From Albidovulum sp. (GTDB lineage: Bacteria; Pseudomonadota; Alphaproteobacteria; Rhodobacterales; Rhodobacteraceae), in NCBI GenBank assembly GCA_030837825.1, contig JAUQYB010000147.1, positions 1-59,965 of the forward strand: a stretch of DNA of 59,965 bases, read 5' to 3'. How positions within the stretch are numbered: the stretch's first letter is position 1; every line of letters begins with the position of its first letter. Of the stretch, positions 25,630 to 34,809 are shown one piece after another. The notes under the pieces were generated by a model. It had not been told where the DNA came from, did not search any database, and saw only the letters and a program-made list of their open reading frames with translations. The position numbers were made by a program, and so were the translations under genes.

Positions 25630-27780
25630 ATGTTCAACGTGACAAGAAAGTCAATCCAGTGGGGCCAGGAAACGCTCACACTGGAAACGGGGAAAGTTGC
25701 CCGTCAGGCCGACGGTTCGGTCATCGCCACGCTCGGCGAAACCTCCGTCATGGCCAACGTGACCTTCGCGAAATCCGCGAAGCCGGGGCAGGATTTCTTC
25801 CCGCTGACCGTGCATTACCAGGAAAAGACCTATGCCGCCGGCAAGATCCCAGGCGGTTTCTTCAAGCGCGAAGGCCGCCCCTCCGAGAAGGAGACGCTGA
25901 CCTCGCGCCTGATCGACCGACCGATCCGGCCGCTCTTCGTCGACGGCTTCAAGAACGAGGTGCTGATCATCTGCACCGTGCTCAGCCATGACCTCGTCAA
26001 CGATCCCGACATCGTCGCGATGATTGCGGCCTCGGCGGCGCTGACGATTTCCGGCGTGCCCTTCATGGGTCCGATCGGTGCGGCACGCGTGGGCTTCGCC
26101 AATGGCGCCTACGTGCTGAACCCCGACGTGGCGGACATGGACAACCTGCGCTCGAACCCCGAACAGCGGCTCGACCTCGTCGTCGCCGGCACCAAGGACG
26201 CGGTGATGATGGTGGAATCGGAGGCCTACGAGCTTTCCGAGGCCGAGATGCTGGGCGCGGTGAAATTCGGCCACGAGCAGATGCAGCCGGTGATCGACCT
26301 GATCATCGACTTCGCCGAGGATGCCGCCAAGGAGCCGTTCGACTTCACCCCGCCGGACTACTCTGCGCTTTACGCCAAGGTGAAAGCCTCCGGCGAGGCG
26401 CAGATGCGCGCTGCCTACGCCATCCTCAACAAGTCCGAGCGTCACGACGCGATCGAAGCCGCCAAGGAAGCGATCAAGGCCGCCCTGACCGAGGAAGAAC
26501 TGGCCGACGCCAACCTCGGCCCGGCGCTGAAGACGCTGGAAAGCGCGATCCTGCGCGGCGATGTCGTGTCGAACGGCCGCCGCATCGACGGCCGCGACAC
26601 CAGGACCGTCCGCCCGATCGTCTCGGAAGTCGGCATCCTGCCGCGCACGCATGGCTCCGCGCTCTTCACCCGCGGCGAGACGCAGGGCCTCGTGGTCACC
26701 ACGCTCGGCACCGGCGAGGATGAGCAGATCATCGACGCGCTGCACGGCAACTTCCGCTCGAACTTCCTGCTGCACTACAACTTCCCGCCCTATTCGGTGG
26801 GCGAGGTTGGCCGTTTCGGTCCTCCGGGCCGACGCGAGATCGGCCACGGCAAGCTGGCCTGGCGTGCGCTGCAGGCGGTGCTGCCGGCGCCGACCGACTT
26901 CCCCTACACGATCCGCGTCGTGTCGGAGATCACGGAATCGAACGGCTCCTCGTCGATGGCCACGGTCTGCGGATCGTCGCTCTCCATGATGGACGCGGGC
27001 GTACCGCTGAAGGCGCCGGTCGCGGGCGTGGCGATGGGTCTCATCCTTGAGGATGACGGCAAATGGGCGGTCCTGACCGACATCCTCGGCGACGAAGATC
27101 ACCTCGGCGACATGGACTTCAAGGTGGCGGGCACCGCGAACGGCATCACCTCGCTCCAGATGGACATCAAGGTGGCGGGCATCACGCCCGCGATCATGGA
27201 GCAGGCGCTGGCGCAGGCCAGGGACGGCCGGATGCACATCCTTGGCGAGATGGCCAAGGCCATTTCGGCTGGCCGCGCCGAATTCTCGGCCCACGCGCCC
27301 CGCATCGAGACCATGACCATCCCGACCGACAAGATCCGTGAAGTGATCGGTTCGGGCGGCAAGGTCATCCGCGAGATCGTCGAGGTCTCGGGCGCCAAGG
27401 TCGACATCAACGACGACGGCGTGATCAAGATCGCCTCGGCCAATGCCGATTCGATCAAGAAGGCCTACGACATGATCTATTCGATCGTGGCCGAACCCGA
27501 GGAAGGCAAGATCTACACCGGCAAGGTGGTGAAGCTCGTCGACTTCGGCGCATTCGTGAACTTCTTCGGCAAGCGCGACGGGCTGGTCCACGTCTCCCAG
27601 ATCTCCGGCAAGCGGCTCCAGCATCCCAACGAGTTGCTCAAGGAAGGCCAGGAGGTGAAGGTCAAGCTCCTCGGCTTCGACGAACGCGGCAAGGTCCGGC
27701 TCGGCATGAAGATGGTCGACCAGGAAACCGGCCAGGAGATCGTGCCGGAGAAGCGGGAAAAGGAAGACGCCTCGGAGTGA
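25630..27780 (+). CDS. pnp: polynucleotide phosphorylase
   Basis: 716 aa, full length. Two RNase PH-like domains (about residues 10-215 and 305-545) flank an all-alpha linker; KH (about 550-615, [15 protein letters not shown]) and S1 (about 620-690, [15 protein letters not shown]) domains follow. Signature residues include [19 protein letters not shown] and [14 protein letters not shown]. The enzyme degrades RNA 3' to 5' with phosphate and works with RNase E. Transcribed alone here, with a hairpin terminator directly after the stop. The acidic C-terminus [10 protein letters not shown] resembles other alphaproteobacterial forms. Confidence 0.98.
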   Translation: MFNVTRKSIQWGQETLTLETGKVARQADGSVIATLGETSVMANVTFAKSAKPGQDFFPLTVHYQEKTYAAGKIPGGFFKREGRPSEKETLTSRLIDRPIRPLFVDGFKNEVLIICTVLSHDLVNDPDIVAMIAASAALTISGVPFMGPIGAARVGFANGAYVLNPDVADMDNLRSNPEQRLDLVVAGTKDAVMMVESEAYELSEAEMLGAVKFGHEQMQPVIDLIIDFAEDAAKEPFDFTPPDYSALYAKVKASGEAQMRAAYAILNKSERHDAIEAAKEAIKAALTEEELADANLGPALKTLESAILRGDVVSNGRRIDGRDTRTVRPIVSEVGILPRTHGSALFTRGETQGLVVTTLGTGEDEQIIDALHGNFRSNFLLHYNFPPYSVGEVGRFGPPGRREIGHGKLAWRALQAVLPAPTDFPYTIRVVSEITESNGSSSMATVCGSSLSMMDAGVPLKAPVAGVAMGLILEDDGKWAVLTDILGDEDHLGDMDFKVAGTANGITSLQMDIKVAGITPAIMEQALAQARDGRMHILGEMAKAISAGRAEFSAHAPRIETMTIPTDKIREVIGSGGKVIREIVEVSGAKVDINDDGVIKIASANADSIKKAYDMIYSIVAEPEEGKIYTGKVVKLVDFGAFVNFFGKRDGLVHVSQISGKRLQHPNELLKEGQEVKVKLLGFDERGKVRLGMKMVDQETGQEIVPEKREKEDASE

Positions 27781-27799
27781 TCCGGCGGTGTTCGCAGCG

Positions 27800-27823
27800 G
27801 GGCCCCGGTTCGCACCGGGGCCC
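27800..27823 (+). terminator. Rho-independent-like terminator after pnp
   Basis: GGGCCCCGGT-TCGC-ACCGGGGCCC forms a perfect 10-bp GC stem with a tetraloop, 19 bases after the pnp stop. Only two T follow the stem, so the U-tract is weak, as is common in high-GC alphaproteobacteria. Confidence 0.7.
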
Positions 27824-27895
27824 TTCGCATTCGGCGCGTCGGTTGACAGGCGCGCCGGCGGCTGCGACACCTCGCGCGGGGTCGAGAGGGCAGCG

Positions 27896-28792
27896 ATGAC
27901 ACCTTCGGACTATCTCGCCGGTGCCGGGCTTTCCTTCCGGCCGCTGGCCGAGGCGCTGGCCGCGCCGGGAGGCCGGATCGTCGCGCACATGCGGCGCCCG
28001 GGCGCGACCGACTTCGCCTGCGTCGCCGCCCTGCACGACGAGATCGCACTCTACGAGACCGCGCGGGGGGAGCCGCCGCTCTTCGTTTCCTACTACACTG
28101 CCGACACGCCCTACGAGGCACTCGCGGCCGACCTGCGCGCCTCGCTCGACCGCCACGGCCTGCCGCACCGGATCGAGCCGGTGGCCTCGCGCGGATCGTG
28201 GGTGGCCAACACCGGGCTGAAGGCACGCGTCATCGAGACTGCATGGCGGGAAAGCGACCGGCCGGTCTGCTGGATAGACGCCGATGCGGCGATCCTGCGG
28301 CCGCCCACCTTCCTGATGGGCAATCCCTTCGATGTTGCCTTCGTCCGCCGCAAGGGCTGGGAAGACCTCTCCGGCCTGATCTTCCTGAACAGGTCGGAGA
28401 AGGCGGAGAAGCTGCTTTCCGAATGGGTGCATCTGTGCGCCGAACACCCCAATGTCTGGGACCAGGTTCTCCTGAGCCTCTCCTGGTTCCGCACCGCTCG
28501 CGCGACCGGGATGGCAAGCCAATGGCTGAACGGCGGCGTGTTCCGCTTCCCGCGACCGAAGGTGCGCGATCTTCGGGACAGCATTCTTCACTACCCGTTC
28601 CGACGCAAGATACGGCCCTTCATCGACCAGAAGCAGGCTTCGCGGGCGCTCAAGGCCTATGTCGGTGCCTCGGCGCGGCGACCGGATGAACTGGGCAGCG
28701 ACGACCTGACCGAGGGCTACCGCGCCGCGCTCGCATCCTATGACTTCCGCTATGATGCGGACCTGGGCGCAGTCGTCCGGCGGCCGGGCTGA
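27896..28792 (+). CDS. putative GT-A-type glycosyltransferase
   Basis: 298 aa from the ATG at 27896, preceded by GAGAGG; an upstream in-frame extension overlaps the pnp terminator and looks non-coding. CWIDADAAIL at about residue 127 looks like a GT-A DxD nucleotide-sugar/metal site, followed by FDVAFVRRKGWEDLSG and the acceptor-side WLNGGVF motif. This resembles the putative nucleotide-diphospho-sugar transferase family. No signal peptide or membrane span. The next gene begins 7 bases on. Probably modifies a surface glycan; sugar and acceptor unknown. Confidence 0.6.
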   Translation: MTPSDYLAGAGLSFRPLAEALAAPGGRIVAHMRRPGATDFACVAALHDEIALYETARGEPPLFVSYYTADTPYEALAADLRASLDRHGLPHRIEPVASRGSWVANTGLKARVIETAWRESDRPVCWIDADAAILRPPTFLMGNPFDVAFVRRKGWEDLSGLIFLNRSEKAEKLLSEWVHLCAEHPNVWDQVLLSLSWFRTARATGMASQWLNGGVFRFPRPKVRDLRDSILHYPFRRKIRPFIDQKQASRALKAYVGASARRPDELGSDDLTEGYRAALASYDFRYDADLGAVVRRPG

Positions 28793-28799
28793 GGCAGCG

Positions 28800-29546
28800 A
28801 TGGTCAGACGCAGGAAATCCCGGCTGGAACGCTTCCTCTCACTCAACCAGCATCGCAAGCGCTGGGGGGCGGGCCGGCACCTTCCGGCCGATGCCGATCT
28901 GGTGGCGATGCGCACGGCGGTGGTCGAGGCCGGCGAGGCGGCGCAGACGCGGGGGGCGGAGAAATCGCTCGACCTGCATCTGGCGAACCTCCGGCGGGAA
29001 TTCTCGGGCCAGCCCGAGCTTCTCTACCACCATGCGCGGCTCATCGTCCTGATCCGCCGCGAGGTCCGGCCGGCCGAGAGCGTGGCGCAGTTCCTCGCGC
29101 TCTGGGCGCAGGAGGCGGAGTTTCTCTGCCGCCACCTGAACCTGCGCTGGCTGATCTCCGCCGCCGACACGTTCGCCGACCATGCCGCTGATCCGCAGGC
29201 GCGGGCGGTGGCGATGATGGCGACGCTGCTGGCCAATACCGTCAAGGTCTGCGAATCCGACCGCTACATCCGCGGGGCGGAGACGCTTCCTCCCCGGCCC
29301 GACCGGATCGAGAAACTCCAGACCGATCTGGTGCCGCTGTTCGAGGGCACGTCGGTCTTCACTGTCGGCACCGACGACACGCTCAGGAACATGTATTGGC
29401 GGCTGGAGCCCTTCTTCGCCTCCGGCCCGGCGGGGATGATCCTCAAGGCGGTCTACGACCGGATGCAGGTCAACGACACCGCCTTCGCCCGTCTCCGCGC
29501 GCTGCACCGGCGCGACCGGACCGGCTGGTGGGACGACGAGGGCTAG
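28800..29546 (+). CDS. conserved hypothetical protein beside glycosyltransferase genes
   Basis: 248 aa. I do not recognise the family. The start at 28800 has GAGGCAG just before it. The N-terminus is strongly basic (MVRRRKSRLERF) and the rest is predicted mostly helical, with alternating Leu/Ala-rich stretches and no membrane span or signal peptide. WYFED-like catalytic motifs are absent; aromatic segments include NMYWRLEPFFASG and TGWWDDEG at the C-terminus. It sits 7 bases after a glycosyltransferase-like gene and converges with a GT25 gene, overlapping it by four bases, so a role in surface-glycan synthesis is a guess from context. Confidence 0.6.
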   Translation: MVRRRKSRLERFLSLNQHRKRWGAGRHLPADADLVAMRTAVVEAGEAAQTRGAEKSLDLHLANLRREFSGQPELLYHHARLIVLIRREVRPAESVAQFLALWAQEAEFLCRHLNLRWLISAADTFADHAADPQARAVAMMATLLANTVKVCESDRYIRGAETLPPRPDRIEKLQTDLVPLFEGTSVFTVGTDDTLRNMYWRLEPFFASGPAGMILKAVYDRMQVNDTAFARLRALHRRDRTGWWDDEG

Positions 29547-30313
29547 GCGAAGTCCGCAGGGTCCAGCGCCACCTCGCGCCGCGTCGCCCGGCCGAGAAGC
29601 GAGAGCTGCCGCCAGCCCATCCGCAGTTGCGACACGATCCGGCGCAGGCGCTGGGCGGGGATGCCGGCCGGCCGATCGGCACTGTCGATCGTGGATCGGG
29701 TCCCGATCGGCGCCGGCACGCCGTAACGGGCGCATCGGTCGAGCTGGATCGCGCAGGCAGGCTCCACCTGCCAGCTCGAAAGCTCGTGAGCCTTGCAGAT
29801 CATCGCATCGGCCAGAGCGGCCTCTCGCCCCGCCCGCGCCAGCAGCTTCGCCGCGCCGGAGGGCCAGAGCACATAGGCCGCCGCCCCGGTCCGGTCCTGC
29901 CAGAGCCGCACGAGGCGGAGGCCATCGGCAACGGGCCGCGTTTCATGACCGAGCAGCTTGCGGCGCCCACGCGCCTCGAGCGTGACATGGTCGAGCCCCG
30001 AGGCGGTTTCCAGCGCCGACAAGAGTGCCGGCACCCGCCGCGACAGGACCGCGTCGTCCTCCAGCACCAGCGCCGGACGGCCGCTCGCGGCGATATGGTC
30101 CCAGGCGGCGACATGGCTGAGAAGGCAGGCCCGCTCGGCCGGGCGGAGCGGACGCTCCCACCCCTGCCAGTAGCTTTCCGGGCGAAGGCCGCCCGCCGCC
30201 TCGGCGGTGACGGCCTCGAGCCGCCGGAAGCCGAGCCCCAGCGTCGCAAGCTGCCGCTGCTGGAACGCCAGCCGGTCGGGCGAACGGGCGAGATTGATGA
30301 CGAGGACGTCCAC
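29543..30313 (-). CDS. glycosyltransferase family 25 (LPS/LOS-type)
   Basis: 256 aa. The N-terminus MDVLVINLARSPDR and ALVLEDDAVLS (about residue 82, the DxD-like metal site) are the two hallmarks of GT25, as is the ACLLSHVAAWDH segment between them. Members add galactose or related sugars to lipooligosaccharide or capsule precursors. It converges with the upstream hypothetical gene (four-base overlap of stops) and is transcribed after a methyltransferase gene 7 bases upstream. The last 40 residues are basic and may bind membrane or partners. Confidence 0.85.
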   Translation of the reverse strand: MDVLVINLARSPDRLAFQQRQLATLGLGFRRLEAVTAEAAGGLRPESYWQGWERPLRPAERACLLSHVAAWDHIAASGRPALVLEDDAVLSRRVPALLSALETASGLDHVTLEARGRRKLLGHETRPVADGLRLVRLWQDRTGAAAYVLWPSGAAKLLARAGREAALADAMICKAHELSSWQVEPACAIQLDRCARYGVPAPIGTRSTIDSADRPAGIPAQRLRRIVSQLRMGWRQLSLLGRATRREVALDPADFA

Positions 30314-30320
30314 CGCCGCC

Positions 30321-30992
30321 TCAGGGGGCCGGCAGGTCGGCGACCTTCCACAGGCCGAGCATCTTGTCCTTCGCCTGTCCGGGCAGCCATTCCTGCCCCT
30401 CGGCGATCAGCCGCTCCGGCGCGGGCAGGCCGAAGGGTGGGCGCGAGAGGTCGAGCGGTCGCCACTCGCCGGTGTAGATGTCGTCGTTGGGGCTTCCCGG
30501 ATAGACCGTCGTCAGAAGCCACGTGGACCCCGATGCGCGGATATTGGCGAGCGCGGCGGCGATGTGGTCAGTGGACAGGTGCACGAGGCAGTCGCGGCAG
30601 AACACCAGATCGGCCCGGGGCAGCGGGCCGCGGATCAGGTCGATGACCTCGAAGCGCACACCAGGGCGGCCGTGCCGGGCGCGGTTGCGCTCCACCAGTT
30701 CCGGCACGATGTCGCCGCCGAGGTAGTCGATGCCAGAGAGGTCGACATGCGCCATCCAATTGAAGTCGCCGCAGGGAACGTCGACCAGCGAGCGGATGCC
30801 GAGGTCCCGGAACAGCGGCGGAAGAAGGCGGCGGAGTTCCTCGGTGGAGGCCAGGTTGGAGCCCTTGCCCGACAGGCTTTCCCGGTCGCCCCACTTGTTG
30901 ATCCGGACATACTCGCGGAAGATGTCGGACGGGTCGCGGCCGCGCAGGGCGCGACGCTTGATCCTGTAGCGGAGCTTGCTGAACACGCCCAT
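30321..30992 (-). CDS. class I SAM-dependent methyltransferase
   Basis: 223 aa Rossmann-fold methyltransferase. SAM motif I is LVDVPCGDFNW, followed by DYLGGDIVPELV and FCRDCLVHLS (motif IV region). I use the ATG at 30992 (MGVFSKLRYRIKRR); an in-frame ATG at 31031 adds 13 residues. The acceptor is unknown. It is 7 bases ahead of the GT25 gene on the same strand, so O- or N-methylation of a surface sugar is plausible. Confidence 0.78.
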   Translation of the reverse strand: MGVFSKLRYRIKRRALRGRDPSDIFREYVRINKWGDRESLSGKGSNLASTEELRRLLPPLFRDLGIRSLVDVPCGDFNWMAHVDLSGIDYLGGDIVPELVERNRARHGRPGVRFEVIDLIRGPLPRADLVFCRDCLVHLSTDHIAAALANIRASGSTWLLTTVYPGSPNDDIYTGEWRPLDLSRPPFGLPAPERLIAEGQEWLPGQAKDKMLGLWKVADLPAP

Positions 30993-31097
30993 CCGAGCCT
31001 CCCTGCGCCCGGGCATCCGCGACGGATGCAACCGCCCGGAGCCTTAGGCGCGCATCCTCGGCCCGTCAAGGCGGAGGGCATGGTTCGCGTCCCGGCA

Positions 31098-31115
31098 AAG
31101 ATTTGATCAAATCTT
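31098..31115. promoter_or_regulatory. perfect 18-bp palindrome between divergent genes
   Basis: AAGATTTGATCAAATCTT is a perfect dyad, strikingly AT-rich in this GC-rich context, lying between the divergent methyltransferase and aldehyde dehydrogenase genes. It is most likely a protein-binding site. The 93 bases to the aldehyde dehydrogenase start fit an operator/promoter arrangement. No regulator gene is adjacent. Confidence 0.5.
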
Positions 31116-31190
31116 GCGCCCCCGGCCTTGCGGCGGCCCCGGCCTCCTGTCACAGTCCGCCCCGAACACCCCCGGACGATGAGGCCCGCC

Positions 31191-32642
31191 ATGATCGAGA
31201 GACGCGATTTCTACATCAACGGCCGCTGGGTCGCGCCCGCAGCGCCCCGCGACTGCGCCGTCACCGACCCGTCGACCGAGGAGCCCTGCGCGGTGATCTC
31301 GCTCGGCGACGCGGCCGACACCGACGCCGCCGTCGCGGCGGCGAAGGCCGCCTTTCCCGCCTGGGCGGCGACCCCGCCGGCCGCGCGCCGCAAGGTGGTC
31401 GAGCGGATCCTGGAGCAATACGAGCGGCGCAAGGATGAGCTGGCGGCCGCGATCTCGATGGAGATGGGGGCGCCGATCGACATGGCGCGGGACAGCCAGG
31501 CGCCCTGCCTGCCCTGGCACCTGAAGAACTTCCTGACCGCCTTCGACCGGATCGAATGGATCCGCCCGCTCGGCCCCCATGCGCCGGACGACCGCATCGT
31601 GCTGGAGCCGATCGGCGTCGTCGGGTTGATCACGCCGTGGAACTGGCCGATGAACCAGATCGCGCTGAAGGTGATCCCGGCGCTGCTGGCGGGCTGCACC
31701 TGCGTGCTGAAACCGTCGGAGGAATCGCCCCTGAACGCGATGATCTTCGCCGAGTTCTGCCATGACGCCGGGGTGCCGGCGGGTGTCTTCAACCTCGTCA
31801 ACGGCGACGGCGCGGGCGTGGGCGCGCAACTGTCGGCCCACCCGGATGTCGAGATGATCTCTTTCACCGGCTCGACCCGCGCAGGGCGGGCGATCTCCAG
31901 GGCCGCGGCCGAGACGCTGAAGCGGGTGACGCTGGAGCTTGGCGGCAAGGGGGCCAACGTGATCTTCGCCGATGCCGACGACAAGGCGGTGAAGCGCGGC
32001 GTCCTGCACCTGATGAACAACTCCGGCCAGAGCTGCAACGCGCCCAGCCGGATGCTGGTCGAACGGTCGATCTACGACCGCGTGGTGGAGGAGGCCGCCG
32101 AGGCCGCCAGGTCGGTGAAGGTCGGCCCCGCCTCCGAGCCCGGCCGCCACATCGGCCCGGTGGTGAACCGCCGCCAGTGGGAGCAGATCCAGGGCTACAT
32201 CCAGAAGGGCATCGACGAGGGCGCGCGGCTGGTGGCCGGCGGGCTCGGCCTGCCCGAGGGGATGAACAAGGGGTATTTCGTCCGCCCCACGGTCTTTGCC
32301 GACGTGACCCCCGGCATGACCATCGAGCGCGAGGAAATCTTCGGCCCCGTGCTGTCGATCATCCCCTTCGAGGGCGAGGAGGAGGCGGTGCGGATCGCCA
32401 ACGGCACGCCCTACGGACTGACCAACTATGTGCAGACCGGGGACGGCGCGCGCCGCAACCGGCTGGCGCTGAGGCTCAAGTCCGGCATGGTCGAGATGAA
32501 CGGCCAGTCGCGCGGGGCGGGCGCGCCGTTCGGCGGCGTCAAGGCCTCGGGCCGGGCGCGCGAGGGCGGGACCTGGGGGATCGAGGAATTCCTCGAGGTG
32601 AAGGCGGTGTCCGGCTGGGCCTCGGACATCGCGGCCGAGTGA
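31191..32642 (+). CDS. NAD(P)-dependent aldehyde dehydrogenase
   Basis: 483 aa ALDH-superfamily enzyme oxidising an aldehyde to its acid. Motifs are TPWNWPMNQ (Asn of the oxyanion hole), KPSEESP, FTGSTRAGR, LELGGKGANV (general base Glu) and NNSGQSCNAPSR with the catalytic Cys. The ATG at 31191 is chosen for length and a GAGG site; upstream codons run towards the palindrome. It lies 141 bases before an Fe-S flavin oxidoreductase on the same strand. The two may belong to one catabolic route, for example demethylation of an N-methyl compound, but this is not shown. Confidence 0.92.
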   Translation: MIERRDFYINGRWVAPAAPRDCAVTDPSTEEPCAVISLGDAADTDAAVAAAKAAFPAWAATPPAARRKVVERILEQYERRKDELAAAISMEMGAPIDMARDSQAPCLPWHLKNFLTAFDRIEWIRPLGPHAPDDRIVLEPIGVVGLITPWNWPMNQIALKVIPALLAGCTCVLKPSEESPLNAMIFAEFCHDAGVPAGVFNLVNGDGAGVGAQLSAHPDVEMISFTGSTRAGRAISRAAAETLKRVTLELGGKGANVIFADADDKAVKRGVLHLMNNSGQSCNAPSRMLVERSIYDRVVEEAAEAARSVKVGPASEPGRHIGPVVNRRQWEQIQGYIQKGIDEGARLVAGGLGLPEGMNKGYFVRPTVFADVTPGMTIEREEIFGPVLSIIPFEGEEEAVRIANGTPYGLTNYVQTGDGARRNRLALRLKSGMVEMNGQSRGAGAPFGGVKASGRAREGGTWGIEEFLEVKAVSGWASDIAAE

Positions 32643-32681
32643 CGGGACCGCGCGGCGGTGGCCGGCGCTGCCGCCCCCAAA

Positions 32682-32709
32682 GCGACATTTCCGCCTCTCG
32701 GAATGTCGC
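32682..32709. promoter_or_regulatory. inverted repeat upstream of the OYE-family gene
   Basis: GCGACATT (32682-32689) and AATGTCGC (32702-32709) form a perfect 8-bp inverted repeat; with one mismatch base skipped the arms extend by CCG/CGG. It lies 75 bases before the flavoprotein start. It could be a regulator site or a weak terminator for the aldehyde dehydrogenase gene; no U-tract follows, so an operator is favoured. Confidence 0.45.
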
Positions 32710-32783
32710 CTGCGCTACTGCCCTTCGGTGAGGGGGCGCCCTAGAGTCGCGGGTGCCCCCACGGCCCGAAGGAACGCCCCCGG

Positions 32784-34760
32784 ATGACCGGCCATCCCCA
32801 TCTTCTCGCGCCGATCGAGCTGCGCGGCCAGCGCCTGCGCAACCGCATCGTCTTCGGCGCCCATACCGCCAACATGTCGGACATGGGGCTCCCCGGTCCC
32901 CGCTTCGCAGCCTACCTCCTCGAACGCGCGCTCGGCGGGGCGGGGATGATCGTGGCCGAGCCGATGCCGGTCCACCGCACCGGCGTGCTGACGCGGGGCA
33001 ACTTCCTGCATTCGACCGACGAGGTGATCCCGCATTTCCGCAAGGTGACCGAGCCGGTGAAGGAGGCGGGCGCGGTCATCCTCCAGCAGCTCTACCATGT
33101 CGGCGCGCATGGCGATTCCGACCTCAGCTTCGCGCCGCACTGGGGCCCCTCGGGCGGGCCCTCCTACCACGACAGCGACGGCTCGCACGCGATGACCGAG
33201 GCCGAGATCGAGGAGATGATCGCGGCCCACATCGCCGCCGCCGTCCGCTGCCGGAAGGCGGGGTTCCAGGGAGTCGAGGTCTGGGCCGCCTACCACTCGC
33301 TGCTCGACCAGTTCTGGACGCCCTGGTCGAACCGGCGCACCGACCGCTGGGGCGGCAGCCTCGAGAACCGCACCCGGCTCTCGCGCAGCATCATCGAGGG
33401 CATCCGCCGCGCCTGCGGCGAGGATTTCATCATCGGCCTGGCGATCTCCACCTCCGACGCCCAGGAGGTGCTGTTGCAGGGCGAGGCACTGGCCGAGGTC
33501 GTCGCCCTCCATGACGCGACCGGCCATGTCGACTACGTCACCTGCGGCCACGGCGGATACATGGATTTCGAGCGGCTGATGCCGACCTTCCTCTATGGCG
33601 AGAAGCTGACCGCGCCCTTCACCGAGGAGCTGAAGCGGGTGGTGAAGCACGCGAAGATCACCTCCGAGGCCCATGTCCGCACGCCCGAGAACGCCGAGGC
33701 GATCATCGCCTCGGGCCAGGCCGACATGGTCTCGATCGTGCGCGGCCAGATCGCCGACCCGCATCTCGCGCGCAAGACCGCCGAGGGCCGGGCCGAGGAC
33801 GTGCGCGGCTGCATCTCCTGCAACCAGATGTGTTGGGGCAGGCGGAGCCGCGACTACTGGATCTCTTGTCTGATCAACCCCTCGGCGGGGCGCGAGTTCG
33901 AATGGGGCGGCGACCGCTTCACCCCGGCCGCGACGCCCCGCCATGTCGTCGTCGTCGGCGCCGGCCCCGCGGGGCTGGAGGCCGCGCGGGTGGCGGCCGA
34001 GCGCGGCCACCGCGTCGACCTCCTCGAGGCGGGCCCCCGCATCGGCGGGCAGTTCCGGCTTGCCGGCGAACAGCCTCGCCGGGGTCAGATCCTCGACCTT
34101 CTCGACTGGTACGAACGCCAGCTCGCGCAGCTCCAGGTCCGCGTCCACCTGAACAGCTATGCCGAGGCCGGGGACATCCGCGCGCTTTCCCCCGACGCCG
34201 TGGTGCTCGCCACCGGCTCGCTGCCCGACGAGGACGGCTATCAGCGCTGGCTTCCCGGTGCCGACCGGCTGCCGGGGATCGAGCGGGGCAATGTCTGGTC
34301 GCCCGAGGACGTCATGCGGCGCGAGGCGAAGCTCGGACCCGCGGTGATCCTCTATGACGAGGGCGGCCACTGGCGCGGCCTCGGCACCGCCTGGGCGCTG
34401 GCCGAGCGCGACCACGAGGTGACGATCGTCACGCCAGAGCCCTTTGTCGGCAAGGAGCTGGCCCGCACCTCCGCCGACATCGGACTCCGTCCCCGGCTGG
34501 CGAAGCTCGGCGTCAGGTTCCTGACCGAGCATCTGGTCGCCGGATGGCACGGCGACGGCGCCACCTTGCGCAACCTCCTGACGGGGGAGGAGACACGCCA
34601 CGCCGCCAGCGCGCTGGTCATGTCGACGACCAACCGGGCCTTCGATCCCTTGTCGAGCGACCTCGACGGGGTGGAGACCCACCTCATCGGCGATGCCGCC
34701 GCACCGCGCCAGGCCCCCTATGCGTTCCACGAGGGGCGCAAGGTCGGGCTGGCACTCTGA
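32784..34760 (+). CDS. Old Yellow Enzyme-family Fe-S flavoprotein oxidoreductase
   Basis: 658 aa, the domain order of 2,4-dienoyl-CoA reductase, trimethylamine dehydrogenase and N-methylproline demethylase. An FMN-binding TIM barrel fills residues 1-340. A 4Fe-4S cluster follows (CISCNQMC, then Cys 12 residues on), then an FAD/NAD(P)-binding domain with VVVVGAGPAGLEAA. The usual HGAHGYL segment of the barrel is WAAYHSLLDQF here, so the catalytic environment differs from simple ene-reductases. Demethylation of a methylated amine or amino acid is one possible role. No regulator is attached. Its transcript probably ends at the hairpin repeat just after the stop. Confidence 0.85.
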   Translation: MTGHPHLLAPIELRGQRLRNRIVFGAHTANMSDMGLPGPRFAAYLLERALGGAGMIVAEPMPVHRTGVLTRGNFLHSTDEVIPHFRKVTEPVKEAGAVILQQLYHVGAHGDSDLSFAPHWGPSGGPSYHDSDGSHAMTEAEIEEMIAAHIAAAVRCRKAGFQGVEVWAAYHSLLDQFWTPWSNRRTDRWGGSLENRTRLSRSIIEGIRRACGEDFIIGLAISTSDAQEVLLQGEALAEVVALHDATGHVDYVTCGHGGYMDFERLMPTFLYGEKLTAPFTEELKRVVKHAKITSEAHVRTPENAEAIIASGQADMVSIVRGQIADPHLARKTAEGRAEDVRGCISCNQMCWGRRSRDYWISCLINPSAGREFEWGGDRFTPAATPRHVVVVGAGPAGLEAARVAAERGHRVDLLEAGPRIGGQFRLAGEQPRRGQILDLLDWYERQLAQLQVRVHLNSYAEAGDIRALSPDAVVLATGSLPDEDGYQRWLPGADRLPGIERGNVWSPEDVMRREAKLGPAVILYDEGGHWRGLGTAWALAERDHEVTIVTPEPFVGKELARTSADIGLRPRLAKLGVRFLTEHLVAGWHGDGATLRNLLTGEETRHAASALVMSTTNRAFDPLSSDLDGVETHLIGDAAAPRQAPYAFHEGRKVGLAL

Positions 34761-34761
34761 G

Positions 34762-34807
34762 CTTCTTCGTTGCGCAAATACCCCCGGGGTCCGGGGCAGC
34801 GCCCCGG
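34762..34807. terminator. repeated bidirectional terminator element, copy 1
   Basis: A CTTCTTCGTTGCGCAAATAC leader is followed by CCGGGGC-AGC-GCCCCGG, a 7-bp hairpin. The element lies between convergent genes (flavoprotein and truB). A near-identical element occurs at 51668-51715, also between convergent genes, so it is a dispersed repeat used at converging transcript ends. Confidence 0.6.
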
Positions 34808-34809
34808 CG

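Noticed and set aside
25651..27870. A 739-codon open frame antisense to pnp
   Set aside because: It mirrors the codon periodicity of pnp, which is a certain gene in the other strand; composition is His/Arg/Gly/Val-rich with no recognisable domain, as expected of a high-GC shadow.
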